Source: Siphonodentalium dalli
Taxonomy: Eukaryota > Mollusca > Scaphopoda > Gadilida > Siphonodentaliidae
Length of the DNA: 64,000 nt
Reading direction: 5' to 3'
Assembly: GCA_032622095.1 (NCBI GenBank)
Contig: CP136065.1
Location: 68,351,675-68,415,674 of the forward strand
Position numbers and translations under genes: made by a program. Under the pieces are notes generated by a model, which ran no database searches, was not told where the DNA came from, and saw nothing but the letters and a program-made list of their open reading frames with translations. Positions within the stretch are counted from its first letter, which is position 1. Each line of letters starts with the position of its first letter. Shown here in pieces: positions 44,201-56,854 of the stretch.

Positions 44201-45440
44201 ATTTGTCGAACCGTTGAAGTCGGCTCTATATGAACATGGACATATAATACTAATCAACCTTGACACACGTTGAGTTTAAAGTCATATTTTAAAATGGATT
44301 TTAACCAGCATCTGACAGGCAAAAAATGTTTGAACTTTAGTACATCTTCCACGGAAAATAAAAATCATCGATCAGTTGGAAATTCTACGTACACCTTTAC
44401 TTTTTGATATGCAATATTCTTAATTATCACTGTTTCTGGTAACAATAACTTGTGCAAAAAATAATCATCTTTCAAGTGTAGTTAATATACCATTACATCA
44501 TATGTGAAGGCAATTTAAATATAATTAAATTAAGAAGTAGAGTTGACTTTCAGAATGTTAATTTCTATCGTGCTCTTCAATGAAAATTGGATTGAATAAA
44601 ATAGTTCCACAATAACTGTTTAACTGGATCTTCAGCTAGCCGTCAGTCACCAATGTGACTCTTTCTTCGAGTTATTGTACTCATTGTTGGTGTACAGGTA
44701 TTTAAATAAGATAATTCATAGCAGAAGTAATTACAATATTATAAACACATGCGATATGGAAGGGATTGTCCAACAAGCTTGGAGCTTATATGTCTAGTTT
44801 CCAATTACCGTGTGACCGGGTCCACAACGTAAGTGTGATTTAATTTAGTGCTATGTATTTTAGAAAATTGAGATTCACATTTAGCGTTTATTTATTTGTG
44901 TTGCGCATCAACTCACGTAGTGAGCTCTTTCAATAAGTGTGTCAATATTCAGGTCTATGGCATAAACTATATAAGTGAGAATAAGAGACAGATAAATAAA
45001 GTTGGAATTGAACATAATATGGGGACAGCGAAAGAAAAATAGTGAGTAATATTAGAGATAGAATATAATTTGAAGATATGTGGAGCGCTGACATATCCTC
45101 TCATTCGACGTCGCATCACGGTAACAGTTCGCATTCGCAGGCTTCAGGCTATACTTCCTGAAGTTGTGTTTTGTGTTGTCCATGTATGTTGTTTATGTTC
45201 CGTTTTGTCTCTTTAAATTTTGTCTCGAAGACTAAATATAGTACCAGTTTCATGTCTAGGTTATTAATCTCAGATATTTCCAGTCAACGATGCACAATCT
45301 GTAATTAATAACATGAATGGATGTTATGTTGATTGCCGTAATTTAGTTTTTTACATTCAGTTCACATTGTTGAACTTGTCCGACACTTCACTCTTATACT
45401 CTTTCAATAGTGACTTTTTCATGATCTATTATATCACTTC
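44201..45440. other. Unassigned DNA between copy A and an RT relic
   Basis: Includes the short weak match 45160-45255 to copy B. No gene or hairpin seen. Confidence 0.35.
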
Positions 45441-45700
45441 CATTACGATCCTGGTGGATCTATGATGTTATCACTCCGTCTGCGGCATGTGTATCTCCTG
45501 GTATCACATCTTTACCATACATGTAAGATAATGTTGCACACTTCTCAAAACCTAACAACATCTCGGTGTGTTCACTAATCTTTTTCACAAGATGTATCAG
45601 CTTCTCAATTTCAGCATTACTATCTGTACGTCGCTGCATGCCGTCCCGATGCAAGCGGTGCGTGAATATTCGGTTATGCTGATAGTTAGAACAGATTAAT
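45440..45700 (-). pseudogene. LINE RT fragment (palm end)
   Basis: The minus frame reads NAEIEKLIHLVKKISEHTEM then LLGFEKCATLSYMYGK and ADGVITS, the segment that follows the YxDD box in one LINE group (LG-x-x-KC signature). Nothing of the rest remains nearby, and it is distinct from the other LINE fragments in the window. Confidence 0.7.
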
Positions 45701-46658
45701 GTTGAATAATAGAGAAGATTCCCTGAAAAATACCTAGGAATATCTGAATACTTTCTGCTTTAATTTTTCCATTGTCATACTGAAGTGGTATCTGGGTGTA
45801 CCGTGTTTGCCCCAGCAACTTCCGTGTTGTTCTATTGGTATAATATTTCGGACACAGATGTCTGTAAGTCTCATTTTAAGAAAATATGCTAGATGTTTCT
45901 ATATGGTTCATAGGCTCATTATGTCTGTAACTGTTGGATTGTCATTTTGTTGAGACTTCGGTCAACATGTGGTAATTCCGGTCGTAGGCTTATCATGTGA
46001 ACTGTCTGGTGACTGCCCTATTTCTGTAAAACATTTTTGCTAGGCATTGCGGGCAAACGGTGAATTTAATGAACAAATTCAGAATAGAATCAACGCCTGG
46101 TGATTTCGAGCCTTTTGTTTTTGCTTTTGCTTGTTGTGCCTCTTATATTGTTATTTCATGCCAGTACTGTTATGCAATGTAACAGTTGTTTTCTGCTTGT
46201 CTATTGAGCCGTTCCGCTTGTCGATTGTGTTCTATATCGTTTTATTACATGATTCTACCCTTATTCCATTCAATAAACCCATTCTATAAATTGTGATATT
46301 AAACGTTCGTTTAATAACAGGAAATAGTGCCAGGTGACTTTGACTTCCGGTTTGTCGTCTGTTAACACTCCGTATGCTATGTCTCAAAATACTATGGCTT
46401 CCAATATTTTTCTAACAAACTATCATGAATGAAGAGTTTGAAAAGTTATGTCATTAAATATACGCCATTGAATGCAACAAAGAGTCGTTAGTTATATGGG
46501 AGTATTTCTTTACGCGGGCGAACAACGAATAGTTACGTGAAACGTCATCGGCATGCCTCATAGAAGCCGGTGTTACTATCATGTTAGTTTCGCGTCCCAT
46601 TTGTTGATTTAAGTATGTTTTGTCGATGTTTTGGATCATGTAATAAATAGAATCTTTA

Positions 46659-46788
46659 ACTCGTCCCCAGTTTGTAGCGGCAATTACAAAACTCGTCCAG
46701 TAAATTAGGTCTGGGTCTCGCCAAAGGCTCGGTCCAGACCTAATTTACTGGACTCGTTTTGTAAATTCCGCTATAAACTGGGGACTCG
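46659..46788. mobile_element. Hairpin MITE in copy B
   Basis: Arms of about 55 bp (ACTCGTCCCCAGTTTGTAGC against GCTATAAACTGGGGACTCG; inner CCAGTAAATTAGGTCTGGG) around an 18-nt loop TCTCGCCAAAGGCTCGGT. Same element at 55842-55971. Confidence 0.9.
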
Positions 46789-47464
46789 TTGTAGATCCTC
46801 TATATCCCATATAATTCACCAGCATGTATCGACGGCTACTTTACTTGGTGGTGATTCTACATTCAGTATGTTTTTCATAATTATTTAGCTTTCATATTGA
46901 ACGTGCTGTTCTGCGAATATTGTTGTCCGCGTGTAACAACCATTCAAAGTCTTTTAGCTTTGGCTTGTATTTTTTGTTTTAAAACTTCGTTTGTGTCTTG
47001 TAATTATGCTTGTCCATTTATCAGATATGTTCTGCATGTCCGCTTTCGATTTTGTTTTCGCTGATTTTGTTACTCCTACTTAGAGCTACACTGATAAATC
47101 TGATTTTTTTCTATTTTTCGGTTCTTGTATCATCGAATTGCGCATTCTTTTTCGGTGAATTCCCATTATCCTAGCTATAACAATATATGCTGCCTACATT
47201 AGTATGATAATTTCCATCCAATTTAGTTCTCTTGTTTACAGAATTGTGTATCTGTTACATGCCTTCTTATTTGGAACCAGATTTGGTATTCGGTCCCTTT
47301 GTTTCATGTTCATGTTCTCAGTCCTGCCAATATCAACTAGAGCACACTAGTCATACCTCCTCTCTGACTATCTAATTGGGAGGCTACCAGTTTAATGAAC
47401 ATCCCGGTATCCTATAATTATACACATTACAAGTTTACTACTTTTCAAAAACTGTTGAAAGTGG

Positions 47465-47671
47465 AATGTTTTGTCGGGTGTCTTACAAAGAGTTAACACT
47501 TATGGCTGATGTTGTTGGAACATGTATTAGTATTCGTCCCATTCATTCAGACGAGGTGGTGCTACTGTGGCGTTCAAGTTACGGGTACCAACTGAGCTCA
47601 TCGAATTACTTGGAGATTGGAGTAGCGATGCCTATCAAGTCTATATCGAGTTTTCCTTACAATATTTCTAA
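47465..47671 (+). pseudogene. Tyrosine recombinase C-terminal relic, copy B
   Basis: A frame distinct from the ATG ORF here contains HSFRRGGATVAFKLRVPTEL then LLGDWSSDAYQVYIEFSLQ, ending in TAA at 47669. H-S-F-R-R is the HxxR box, and GDW with Y (SDAYQVY) is the W...Y end of tyrosine recombinases as in DIRS/Ngaro-like and related elements. A TAG just before YSSHSF and a frameshift upstream disable it. Confidence 0.8.
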
Positions 47672-50600
47672 ATATATGGGTTCATTTTTGACTTGTAACA
47701 GAAATACATTAATAAACTGATCATGTACTTGCTACAATAAAGTAATTTTTCCTTGCAGATAACAGCTAGAAGGTTCTCATATTGGGAGATACCACTGCAA
47801 TATGCCAATGGGCGTACGTCTTATCATATTTGGTTTTAAAAAAGCAATGGAATAACTTCTGTTACACATAGCAAGGCATGCGTTCTATCCATTAGAGTGA
47901 TTAACTTATGATTGTTATCATAAACTGATGGTTATTAAATCAGATTTCATAAATTTAATCAACTATTTATAGTACGTTTGGGGGTACGTGCAAATCAGAA
48001 AGTTCAGCTGAGAAAATTCGCCTGATCAATAGCAATAAAAAATTCTCACAAATTGAACATATATGCTCGAATAAAGAAGTTTCACGAGGAATTGTGTTTT
48101 CCTAATTAGCCGCGATATTGTGTAAAATAGTCCTGTGATTCTGTCAGCGTATTCAGAATTTATACGGTATGAACTGACACATTTAATATGATATTTTGTG
48201 GACTGTTTATGGGCAATCTGTAGCGCGGTTCTTATGGTGTATATTTCAATATCGCAGATGTGGGGAAAATGTCGCCAATAGAAGCGATCTTTTCGTGGAA
48301 CTAAGGGGATTATGTGTTCGTGTTAGTGCCACCTGGCGGCTACATACATTCCGCAGCACGAGCTTCATTCAGCTGTTCTCTCATTCTCACAACAAACAGT
48401 TCAACCCAGTCAAATTAAATCATGATCATCAAAAACAACCAAGTAATGCAGACGAAAGAACGTCGAGAGCACACTTAAAGACATTATGAACTTGCGTGAA
48501 ATTGATAAGTTAGTACTCGGCGCTATGCCAACCTGGGGCATATAGCATTACTACTAACGTCGGCGGAAAGTTCCAAGAAAGTATATTCTCACTTAATAGA
48601 AAACATAGTCTGAACTACGATCAATTGTAACTATTTACATCTCAATTCGGGACGCAACGATCGGCGATGCAAATTATTTCACCGCCGACAGTTATTGCAT
48701 TTAATCAATATATAAGAATAACGGTGAATGTTGTTAATTTGGACCAAATTAATATTCGTGAAAAAATAACTACTTTCAGCAAGATTATTCTCAATTTCTA
48801 TTTCATCATCATTCCAGTTTGATGGTGGGGCATATACAACTCATCTACGTTTAACTTTTACCTGAACTTGAATTATGTCTTCCAGAAGAGCCAATTTATG
48901 AAAGATAACTCACAAACAAATGTTTGATTGCCTCCTTGGATTTATCTTAATAGTGAAAGACGCCAGAGCACATCATTAACAAAGAAAATGCCTTCTCAGC
49001 GTGGACATTTATAAATATTGCGATAATGGATATATGTCTGTGCATGGGTAGATGCCGGTGAATTTGCATAATGGCTATAAAAATACTGACCAATAGTGAT
49101 GTGGTTTACATCCTGCTTAAATGTCTATCTCTGCGCCGGGTTTCGTCTGTCACTGTCCGTTGTTTTGCATAACACGAGGGTCGTTTGTGGCTGGTGGACT
49201 GCACGTGGTGAACAAACGACATATATCGTAATGACGGATTCAATTTCCATTCCGCTCAGGTAATATTCATTGCGCATATTAATTTATGTGTTATAAACCA
49301 TGCATATTCGTGTACACATTTATATATTACAAATTCGCAAGTGCGATGAAATCATTTATATGTAGCGGGATCATTCAACGAAAGAACTTACCAAACAGAA
49401 CAAGATACATAGTTGATCACACCAGCTCTAAAAAGCTCGCGCATTTCCACATATAAATCTTGATAGGGTATTTTTCATAAATCTAAGCAGTTTATTTCCG
49501 TATAACCATCTGGCAGGTTGTTGTGATTGTCTGAATTGACTTTTTTTCTTCAAAATTTGAGAAACCCTGCAAATATATAGTTAATGTTGATGTGTATGTA
49601 AGCTCTCGAGAGATGTAATTAAGATTGACCTTACCATCTTACTTCAATTGAAATTAGTTTAGATTAGAAATCCTGTCAATTTTGTTTTGTATATCAGAGC
49701 TGTCAGCAATGTAGTTTCAAATCCCCTCTGACAGATAGGTGAGATTGTCTGTAAAGTCTTTTTCAATATCTGAAGAAAAAACCTGCAATACATAGTGTAA
49801 ACATTGCTCGTTTTACACAATGTGTGCGTGCAATATATAGTATGGGTTGTTTTTAGTTAAGTTAAATCATTTGCAACCACTTAGTGATTGAAATGACCAT
49901 GTTATGTACTTTCACCTACTGGCATATGTATAATAGTATCGTTTATGAATTATTAGTGAGCCGAGACAAGATATTGGTATTGGGCGTTTTACTTATACCA
50001 AACACTTACATACTTTAGGTGTAATTTATATTATATATGCTATGATACAATATAGACCACATAACCAACTCAATTTTGAAACGCCAAAAGGCGGACGTTA
50101 ACAGGATATAACTGGCACAATGCCAATATCGCTAGTTGATAGATTTCTCGATTAACATGTTCTAGACTGTTCATGATGGAATGTATGTAATCACAATCCG
50201 ATTAACAGACCATTACAATCGGTGCTATCTACACCCACTTACACAACGTTACTGCGTGAACCTTATTTGCTTAGTACATATTTGTGCAGGACTGGTGTCT
50301 CTTCTGGTTAAAGTGTTTGAAATTTTTCGGAATACCCAGATAACACGCGAATGTTGGTTCCCATAATTATACAAACTAACACAGATTGAGGTGACGTTTA
50401 ACGGCCCGTGTGTGTTTTCTGGTACCGCCAAAACATCGAGAACTAAATATTATATTTATCTGTGAATATATTAATCTTATATGTTATTCTGTCGCAGGCT
50501 ATTCCTCTGATTACTTCAGTGTGCTTTTCCATCACAAAGAACGCCGATAATATAGGTATACTTCCAACAGCCGCTCGACGTGGTAATATGGGCAATTGCG

Positions 50601-51679
50601 GTCATTATTGTACATGTATTATCTAACATTGAATTAAAAAAAAATACCAATATAAGACACGAAACGACGAGGTGCCATGTCTTTTGTATATTTCATGTAA
50701 AATCGAGATCAGCGCATTGAATATTTCCACCAGGATATTACACGAAAACCTACAGCGAACTTCTTCACCCATGCTTTTTTTTCTAGGTGCACTTATTCGC
50801 CATTGCACAATTTGAGGCACCCCATTCGTGGGTTTCCAAAATATCTCAATTTGAAACTACAAATTTGAAGGGAAAAATCATACTCTATAACCAATGCATG
50901 ATAGAGTACTATAACTTTTTGAGGTAGGTCGATAAAGATTTTGACAAGCAATATTTGCACCAAAACATACTGCATAATTGACCTTATGAACCAGACTAGT
51001 GTTTGTGTACTGAGTCCACCATCTAAAATCATTATTCTCTGCGATAACATAGAATTTCCACAGAATATTATTGTGGCCATTTGCAGTACTGTTATATCCC
51101 GTGAAGGACCAAAACAACATAAAACAACCCACATATTATTCAACCACGTTAGATATAATTGGCAGACATAATGACTCAATACTGAATCATCCTGTCAGAC
51201 TTTTTGCTGTTTTATGGTGACTCTTCCTCCAAAAATGGTTCTGCAAATGTTTACCAAAAAAATATGTAATGAACACAGTTTGATTATTTGTTCGCAGACA
51301 GTAATAAATTGGCAGATTGAGTTCACACGTTAGTTGTGTTTTATAAGTTCGATGACTGAAGATTATGACATGGTAACACCCACTCCTCGAGTGTGCATAC
51401 ATTGCTGCACAGTACACATTGTTTTGTCGTATATTAGACTGGGACATGAATGTGCAGCTGGATGGCGATGTGTGAGATGTGTAAAAATGAAGGAATGTAT
51501 ATTCCTTTCACAACAAGTTTTACTATGCTGTTTCTGAAGATTCGTTTAAGTTTTGTAATATGATACCATATCCAACGTATTACACATTGTTGTATTGCCC
51601 TTTGTCCTTGCCACTTAAGTCACCAGACTAATAACTAATAATTTAAGACTTAGTAATATGGGACCATGCAAATATAACA

Positions 51680-52980
51680 AGATCATTATTCAAGTTTCAA
51701 AAGAAAGCCATATGCAGTATATGCAAGACGAAATGTTGTAGCCGTACCGAACCACTTTTTAAGAGGGAAAATATCCTCAAACATTCTTGGACCTTTGTTA
51801 TTTTTATTTATGTTAATGCCATTCCGAAATGTACGTCCATTAGTCTCCTCTCATTCGTAGATGACACTACTCTGTGTGCATCTGGCAACAACTGTCTCAA
51901 AGTTCAGAATACAATTAACGGAGAACTAGAAAAACTTTTTAGATGGTGTTGTAGCAATAGTCTATAAATTAACGAACCAAAGAGTAACTACATGCTCATA
52001 CACCCCCAAAACGACTCAAAATGGAACAATATTAGGATACAACTGAATCATAAAGAACTTACCCGTGTTGGAAACCAGTACAAAGACAAATCTCTCAAAA
52101 TTTCTCGGGGTAATCATAGACGAGAACCTCACATTCAAGTATATATCCATGAAGACAAAAACAAAAATTTCTCATACCACATATTGCTTAAACATAGCAA
52201 AACGATTTCTCCCCAAAAACGCACAAAAAACCCCGGTATTTCGCTCTCATTCACAGTCATCTCTTGCAATTATAACAGGATTATTATTCAAATTTCAAAA
52301 GAAAGCCATACGCATTATATGCAAGACGAAATATCGTATCCACACGGAACCACATTTTAAGAGGGAAAAGATCCCCAAACTGCATGATCTGTATCATTTC
52401 CAAATCGCATTATTTACGTATTATTGGAAAAATAAAACTCTTCCATCATCATTTGATACAACATTCAAATACACACCCATATCTATAATCAGACAAGCCG
52501 GAAGTTCGATGATGACAATACCGAGAACCAATTTCTCATAAATACTACCAAAAAACACGCATTCCCCAATGTACGGAACTGGTCGAACGCTTCGCACAAA
52601 AATTCTCCAAAAAAATACAACTGTTATTGGCATGATTGTACCAACAAGTATGAGTCACCATGATACCCTCACCTATAATGGGCAATTTAATAATTTTCTG
52701 GCACGTACATAATTATCTTAGCCCAAGCATTAAACTCATATTCGAATTTCAAACTGTCCTGTTTTGTAAGAAGATTTCTTATTGGTAAACCCTTCAACGC
52801 TCATCCTTGTTATTAATACTCATTATTCACCTATGAACCCCATCTTAATTATACATATAACGTTATATTACAGGGGTGACAGGCAGACGGCCTGTATTGG
52901 CCATGCCAACCCTGCACATGTAAATATGTATACATATATGTACCACTGATGTATTGTATAAATGTGCAAATAAACAAACA
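51680..52980 (+). pseudogene. LINE RT and 3' end fragment, copy B
   Basis: Near 51850 the frame reads SLLSFVDDTTLCASGNN, the RT catalytic FVDD box, followed by an EL..LFRWCCSNSL stretch. After frame breaks come FLGVIIDENLTFKY (52095-52140), FKFQKKAIRIICKTKYRIHT and HDLYHFQIALFTYYWKNK. A short duplicate of the QFQKKA segment precedes it (51690-51770). The 3' UTR ends GTGCAAATAAACAAACA near 52980, an AAAC-type tail. Absent from copy A. Confidence 0.85.
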
Positions 52981-54226
52981 TTATGCCAGGTATGTGCTCA
53001 AAGTGTACAACTGGATTAGTCATCATGGCATTGTGACATTTTTCAAATGATCTTTAGACCGGTCTTTCATAAGCATATCTATGATACACATGACATGTTT
53101 CATGTGTACATTTTCAACTGACTGTTTCGGATATTAAAATACTTCCTAATGCGTGGTTTGGCCGTTAACAAATTAAGGGTTGTCCGTCCCATGTGTGTAA
53201 TTTATAAGACAGCATCTCCCCATCTCCAATTGTAATATTCTCAGTTTGCATGAAGTTGTGTTTTATGTTGTCCGTGTATGTTGTTTAGGTCCTGTTTTCT
53301 CTCTTTAAATTTCGTCCCGAAGACTTAATATAGTACCATTCATGTCTGCCTCACTGTGGGTGGGTACACATAAGCTGGTATGTTGTGTGGCTAAACGGGC
53401 TATGCACCAGTAGTTGGTCCGATCATAATTCGAAGGGTAGTTCGATGCGGCTGCTGGGCTGGTTGTCCATTATTTGCTGTTCACGTGGCAACTTAAGCCA
53501 AAAAAAACAAGTTAAGATCATAAGAGCGACTTGCTAAGTTCTAAGCTGGTATACAACCTCAGTTCAGAGCAAGATTATTCTCAATTTCTATTTCATCATA
53601 CCATTGGAGTGTTTCACATCTCTTTAAATATGATTTTATTCAGATTTGATGGTGGGTCATGTACAAATCACCATGGCTTAAATTTTAAATGAACTTTAAA
53701 TGGACATGGAAATGCGAATCATATTTTTAAAATCCACCGCGTGACCTATACCACAAGAACTGCTACGAATGAGATCACATACTCCGAGTGGCCTTGATTG
53801 TGTTGGCATAAATGTTCGTGGTTTGTCATCAAAAGGCTTTCGTCGGTACATAAATTCGTGGATCAGATATCCGATTTATGCACATCAACATGTCCTACAA
53901 TAACAGCTGCATGCGATATGTGTGTACAAATTAGAAATGAGACCGAAATGGATTCATGTTGCCATATGACCAGCTTCATTTCAAACTTTGGCCAAGAAGG
54001 TATTTATTGTCCTATGTAGTCTGCACGTGGTTATGACTAAACCAGCAGCCTTTTAAAGAAACCAATGCATTGAGCATTGTTATACAAACTATCATAGCCG
54101 AGTTCATATGATGTAGCATATCAATTTTGTATTCGGTGAATGAGTTATATTGTATTGAAAAGATTACGTTGCATCTCGTCCTCTGTTTTTCTTCATACAT
54201 TTTACGACATGTCGAAAACAGACGCA

Positions 54227-55269
54227 ATGCCCGATTTTCATTTCCATCTCGTATTTCGGATTTTTGCTCATTCAACGCAAGAGTGAATTATTTCGTTGGC
54301 TGTTAATTTTTGTGATTGAGCAAAATCACGAATTCAACGAAAAACAGACCAAAACGAATTAAAAGGGTTTTACAGTAGTCACAAATTACATTGTGATTCT
54401 CGAGTGTGCAGTTAATATAAAGAACAATCCCGACTCATGCTCGTCAACAATGCAGGTTCCACACTGAAGACGACTTCCCCGTTAAGGTTATTTGTTTAAA
54501 AAGTACATTGATCTAAGTAGGCAATTTATCACGGTTATCATTTGAAACTCTATCTATAGCATTATTTTACATTTTACTCGGTCGTGAAATCCCTACATGA
54601 TTTCCGTGCCCTTCCACAATCTCTGACCTGATCAGCACCAACTTGACGTCTTTAGAATCATTTATTAGATTCATTGTACATGTATAATTGAGATGACTAT
54701 ATATAAATTAGACACACAAAATCGGTGAAAAATACTTGCTATCAAATGGTATCCCCTCCCCATCACTGACGCTATTTGCTAACATAACGTCACTCTAATA
54801 AATAAATCAGTCATTCATTCATGCTAACACAGGTATCTGTAGCCGTGATTTGGAATTTGATTTGAATATAGATACAATTTACAGTATCATTGGTTTTGAT
54901 GCTCATCTAATTTGGGCATCTATCCCATCACTTGTTATTTCAAAATACAATCATGATTGATAACAATTATGAGAAACTAGAGAATGTTCCGTCTCCAGAT
55001 AAGTAACTTTTTTGATTAGTCAGAGAGCCGTGCAACGTATCCATGTTTACCTCCCGGGTCGTCACATAAGGGAAACCAAGATAACCGTGTCATCGTCTTT
55101 CGCGGCCCTGCTTTTTTCATGAGGCCATTTACATTGAACAACGGTATGTTGTATAATGTCAAAGTGCTCAAAATTCCAGAAAATTATTTTGTTTTCTGGC
55201 AGTTCTATTTTATATCCATTTTTTCTTCTGGAAACCGAATTTGAATTTGTTCATCCAGAGCTAATTTAT
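54227..55269. other. DNA between copies B and C, unique to this junction
   Basis: No counterpart is visible after 63582, where copy C diverges into different sequence. A run of ORFs is short; nothing is recognised. Confidence 0.5.
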
Positions 55270-55841
55270 GAATCAACGCCTGGCGATTTCGAGCCTTTTG
55301 TTTTTGCTTTTGCTTGTTGTGCCTCTTATATTGTTATTTCATGCCAGTACTGTTATGCAATGTAACAGTTGTTTTCTGCTTGTCTATTCAGCCGTTCCGC
55401 TTGTCGATTGTGTTCTATATCGTTTTATTACATGATCCTACCATTATTCCATTCAATAAACCCATTCTATAAATTGTGATATTAAACTTTCGTTTAATAA
55501 CAGGAAATAGTGCCAGGTGACTTTGACTTCCGGTTTGTCGTCTGTTAACACTCCGTATGCTATGTCTCAAAATACTATGGCTTCCAATATTTTTCTAACA
55601 AACTATCATGAATGAAGAGTTTGAAAAGTTATGTCATTAAATATACGCCATTGAATGCACCAAAGAGTCTTTAGTTATATGGGAGTATTTCTTTACGCGG
55701 GCAAACAACGAATAGTTACGTGAAACGTCATCGGCATGCCTCATAGAAGCCGATGTTACTATCATGTTAGTTTCGCGTCCCATTTGTTGATTTAAGTATG
55801 CTTTGTCGATGTTTTGGATCATGTAATAAATAGAATCTTTA

Positions 55842-55971
55842 ACTCGTCCCCAGTTTATAGCTGCGATTACAAAACTCGTCCAGTAAATTAGGTCTGGGCC
55901 TCGCCAAAGGCTCGGTCCAGACCTAATTTACTGGACTCGTTTTGTAAATTCCGCTATAAACTGGGGACTCG
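55842..55971. mobile_element. Hairpin MITE in copy C
   Basis: Same palindrome as 46659-46788; two of its arm differences (TTTATAG in place of TTTGTAG) make the C copy more self-complementary. Confidence 0.9.
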
Positions 55972-56647
55972 TTGTAGATCCTCTATATCCCATATAATTC
56001 ACCAGCATGTATCGACGGCTACTTTCCTTGGTGGTGATTCTACATTCAGTATGTTTTTCATAATTATTTAGCTTTCATATTGAACGTGCTGTTCTGCGAA
56101 TATTGTTGTCCGTGTGTAACAACCCTTCAAAGTCTTTTTGCTTTGGCTTGTATTTTTTGTTTTAAAACTTCGTTTGTGTCTTGTCATATTGCTTGTCCAT
56201 TTATCAGATATGTTCTGCATGTCCGCTTTCGATTTTGTTTTCGCTGATTTTGTTACTCCTAATTAGAGCTACACTGATAAATCTGATTTTTTTCTATTTT
56301 TCGGTTCTTGTATTATCGAATTGCGCATTCTTTTTCGGTGAATTCCCATTATCCTATCTATAACAGAACATGCTGCCTACATTAGTATGATAATTTCCAT
56401 CAAATTTAGTTCTCTTGTTTACAGAATTGTGTATCTGTTACATGCCTTCTTATTTGGAACCAGATTTGGTATTCGGTCCCTTTGTTTCATGTTCATGTTC
56501 TCAGTACTGCTAATATCAACTAGAGCACACCAGTCATACATCCTCTCTGACTATCTAATTGGGAGGCTACCAGTTTAATGAACAGCTCGGTATCCTATAA
56601 TTATACACATCACAAGTTTACTACTTTTCAAAAACTGTTGAAAATGG

Positions 56648-56854
56648 AATGTTTTGTCGGATGTCTTACAAAGAGTTAACTCTTATGGCTGATGTTGTTG
56701 GAATATGTATCAGTATTCGTCCCATTCATTCAGACGAGGTGGTGCTACTGTGGCGTTCAAGTTATGGGTACCAACTGAGCTCATCGAATTACTTGGAGAT
56801 TGGAGTAGCGATGCCTATCAAGTCTATATCGAGTTTTCCTTACAATATTTCTAA
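56648..56854 (+). pseudogene. Tyrosine recombinase C-terminal relic, copy C
   Basis: Same as 47465-47671 but YQYSSHSFRRGGATVAFKLW reads through, since the TAG of copy B is CAG here. The frame is still closed upstream by a TGA and a frameshift, and ends FSLQYF then TAA at 56852. Confidence 0.8.

Larger units (their letters stand above)
46087..54226 (+). repeat. Segment copy B of a tandem duplication
   Basis: Starts GAATCAACGCCTGG and matches 55270-63582 in order at an offset of 9183 bp (rising to about 9356-9424 after indels). Differences are scattered substitutions, small indels, and a loss of about 275 bp near 51585. It contains a hairpin, a tyrosine-recombinase relic and LINE RT fragments. 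The ORFs shared with C change amino acids about as freely as silent sites, so most are not genes. Confidence 0.95.

Noticed and set aside
47758-47815. Ig-like peptide LEGSHIGRYHC after a TTGCAG acceptor
   Set aside because: Only 16 residues, and it lies next to a recombinase relic; too short to support an exon.
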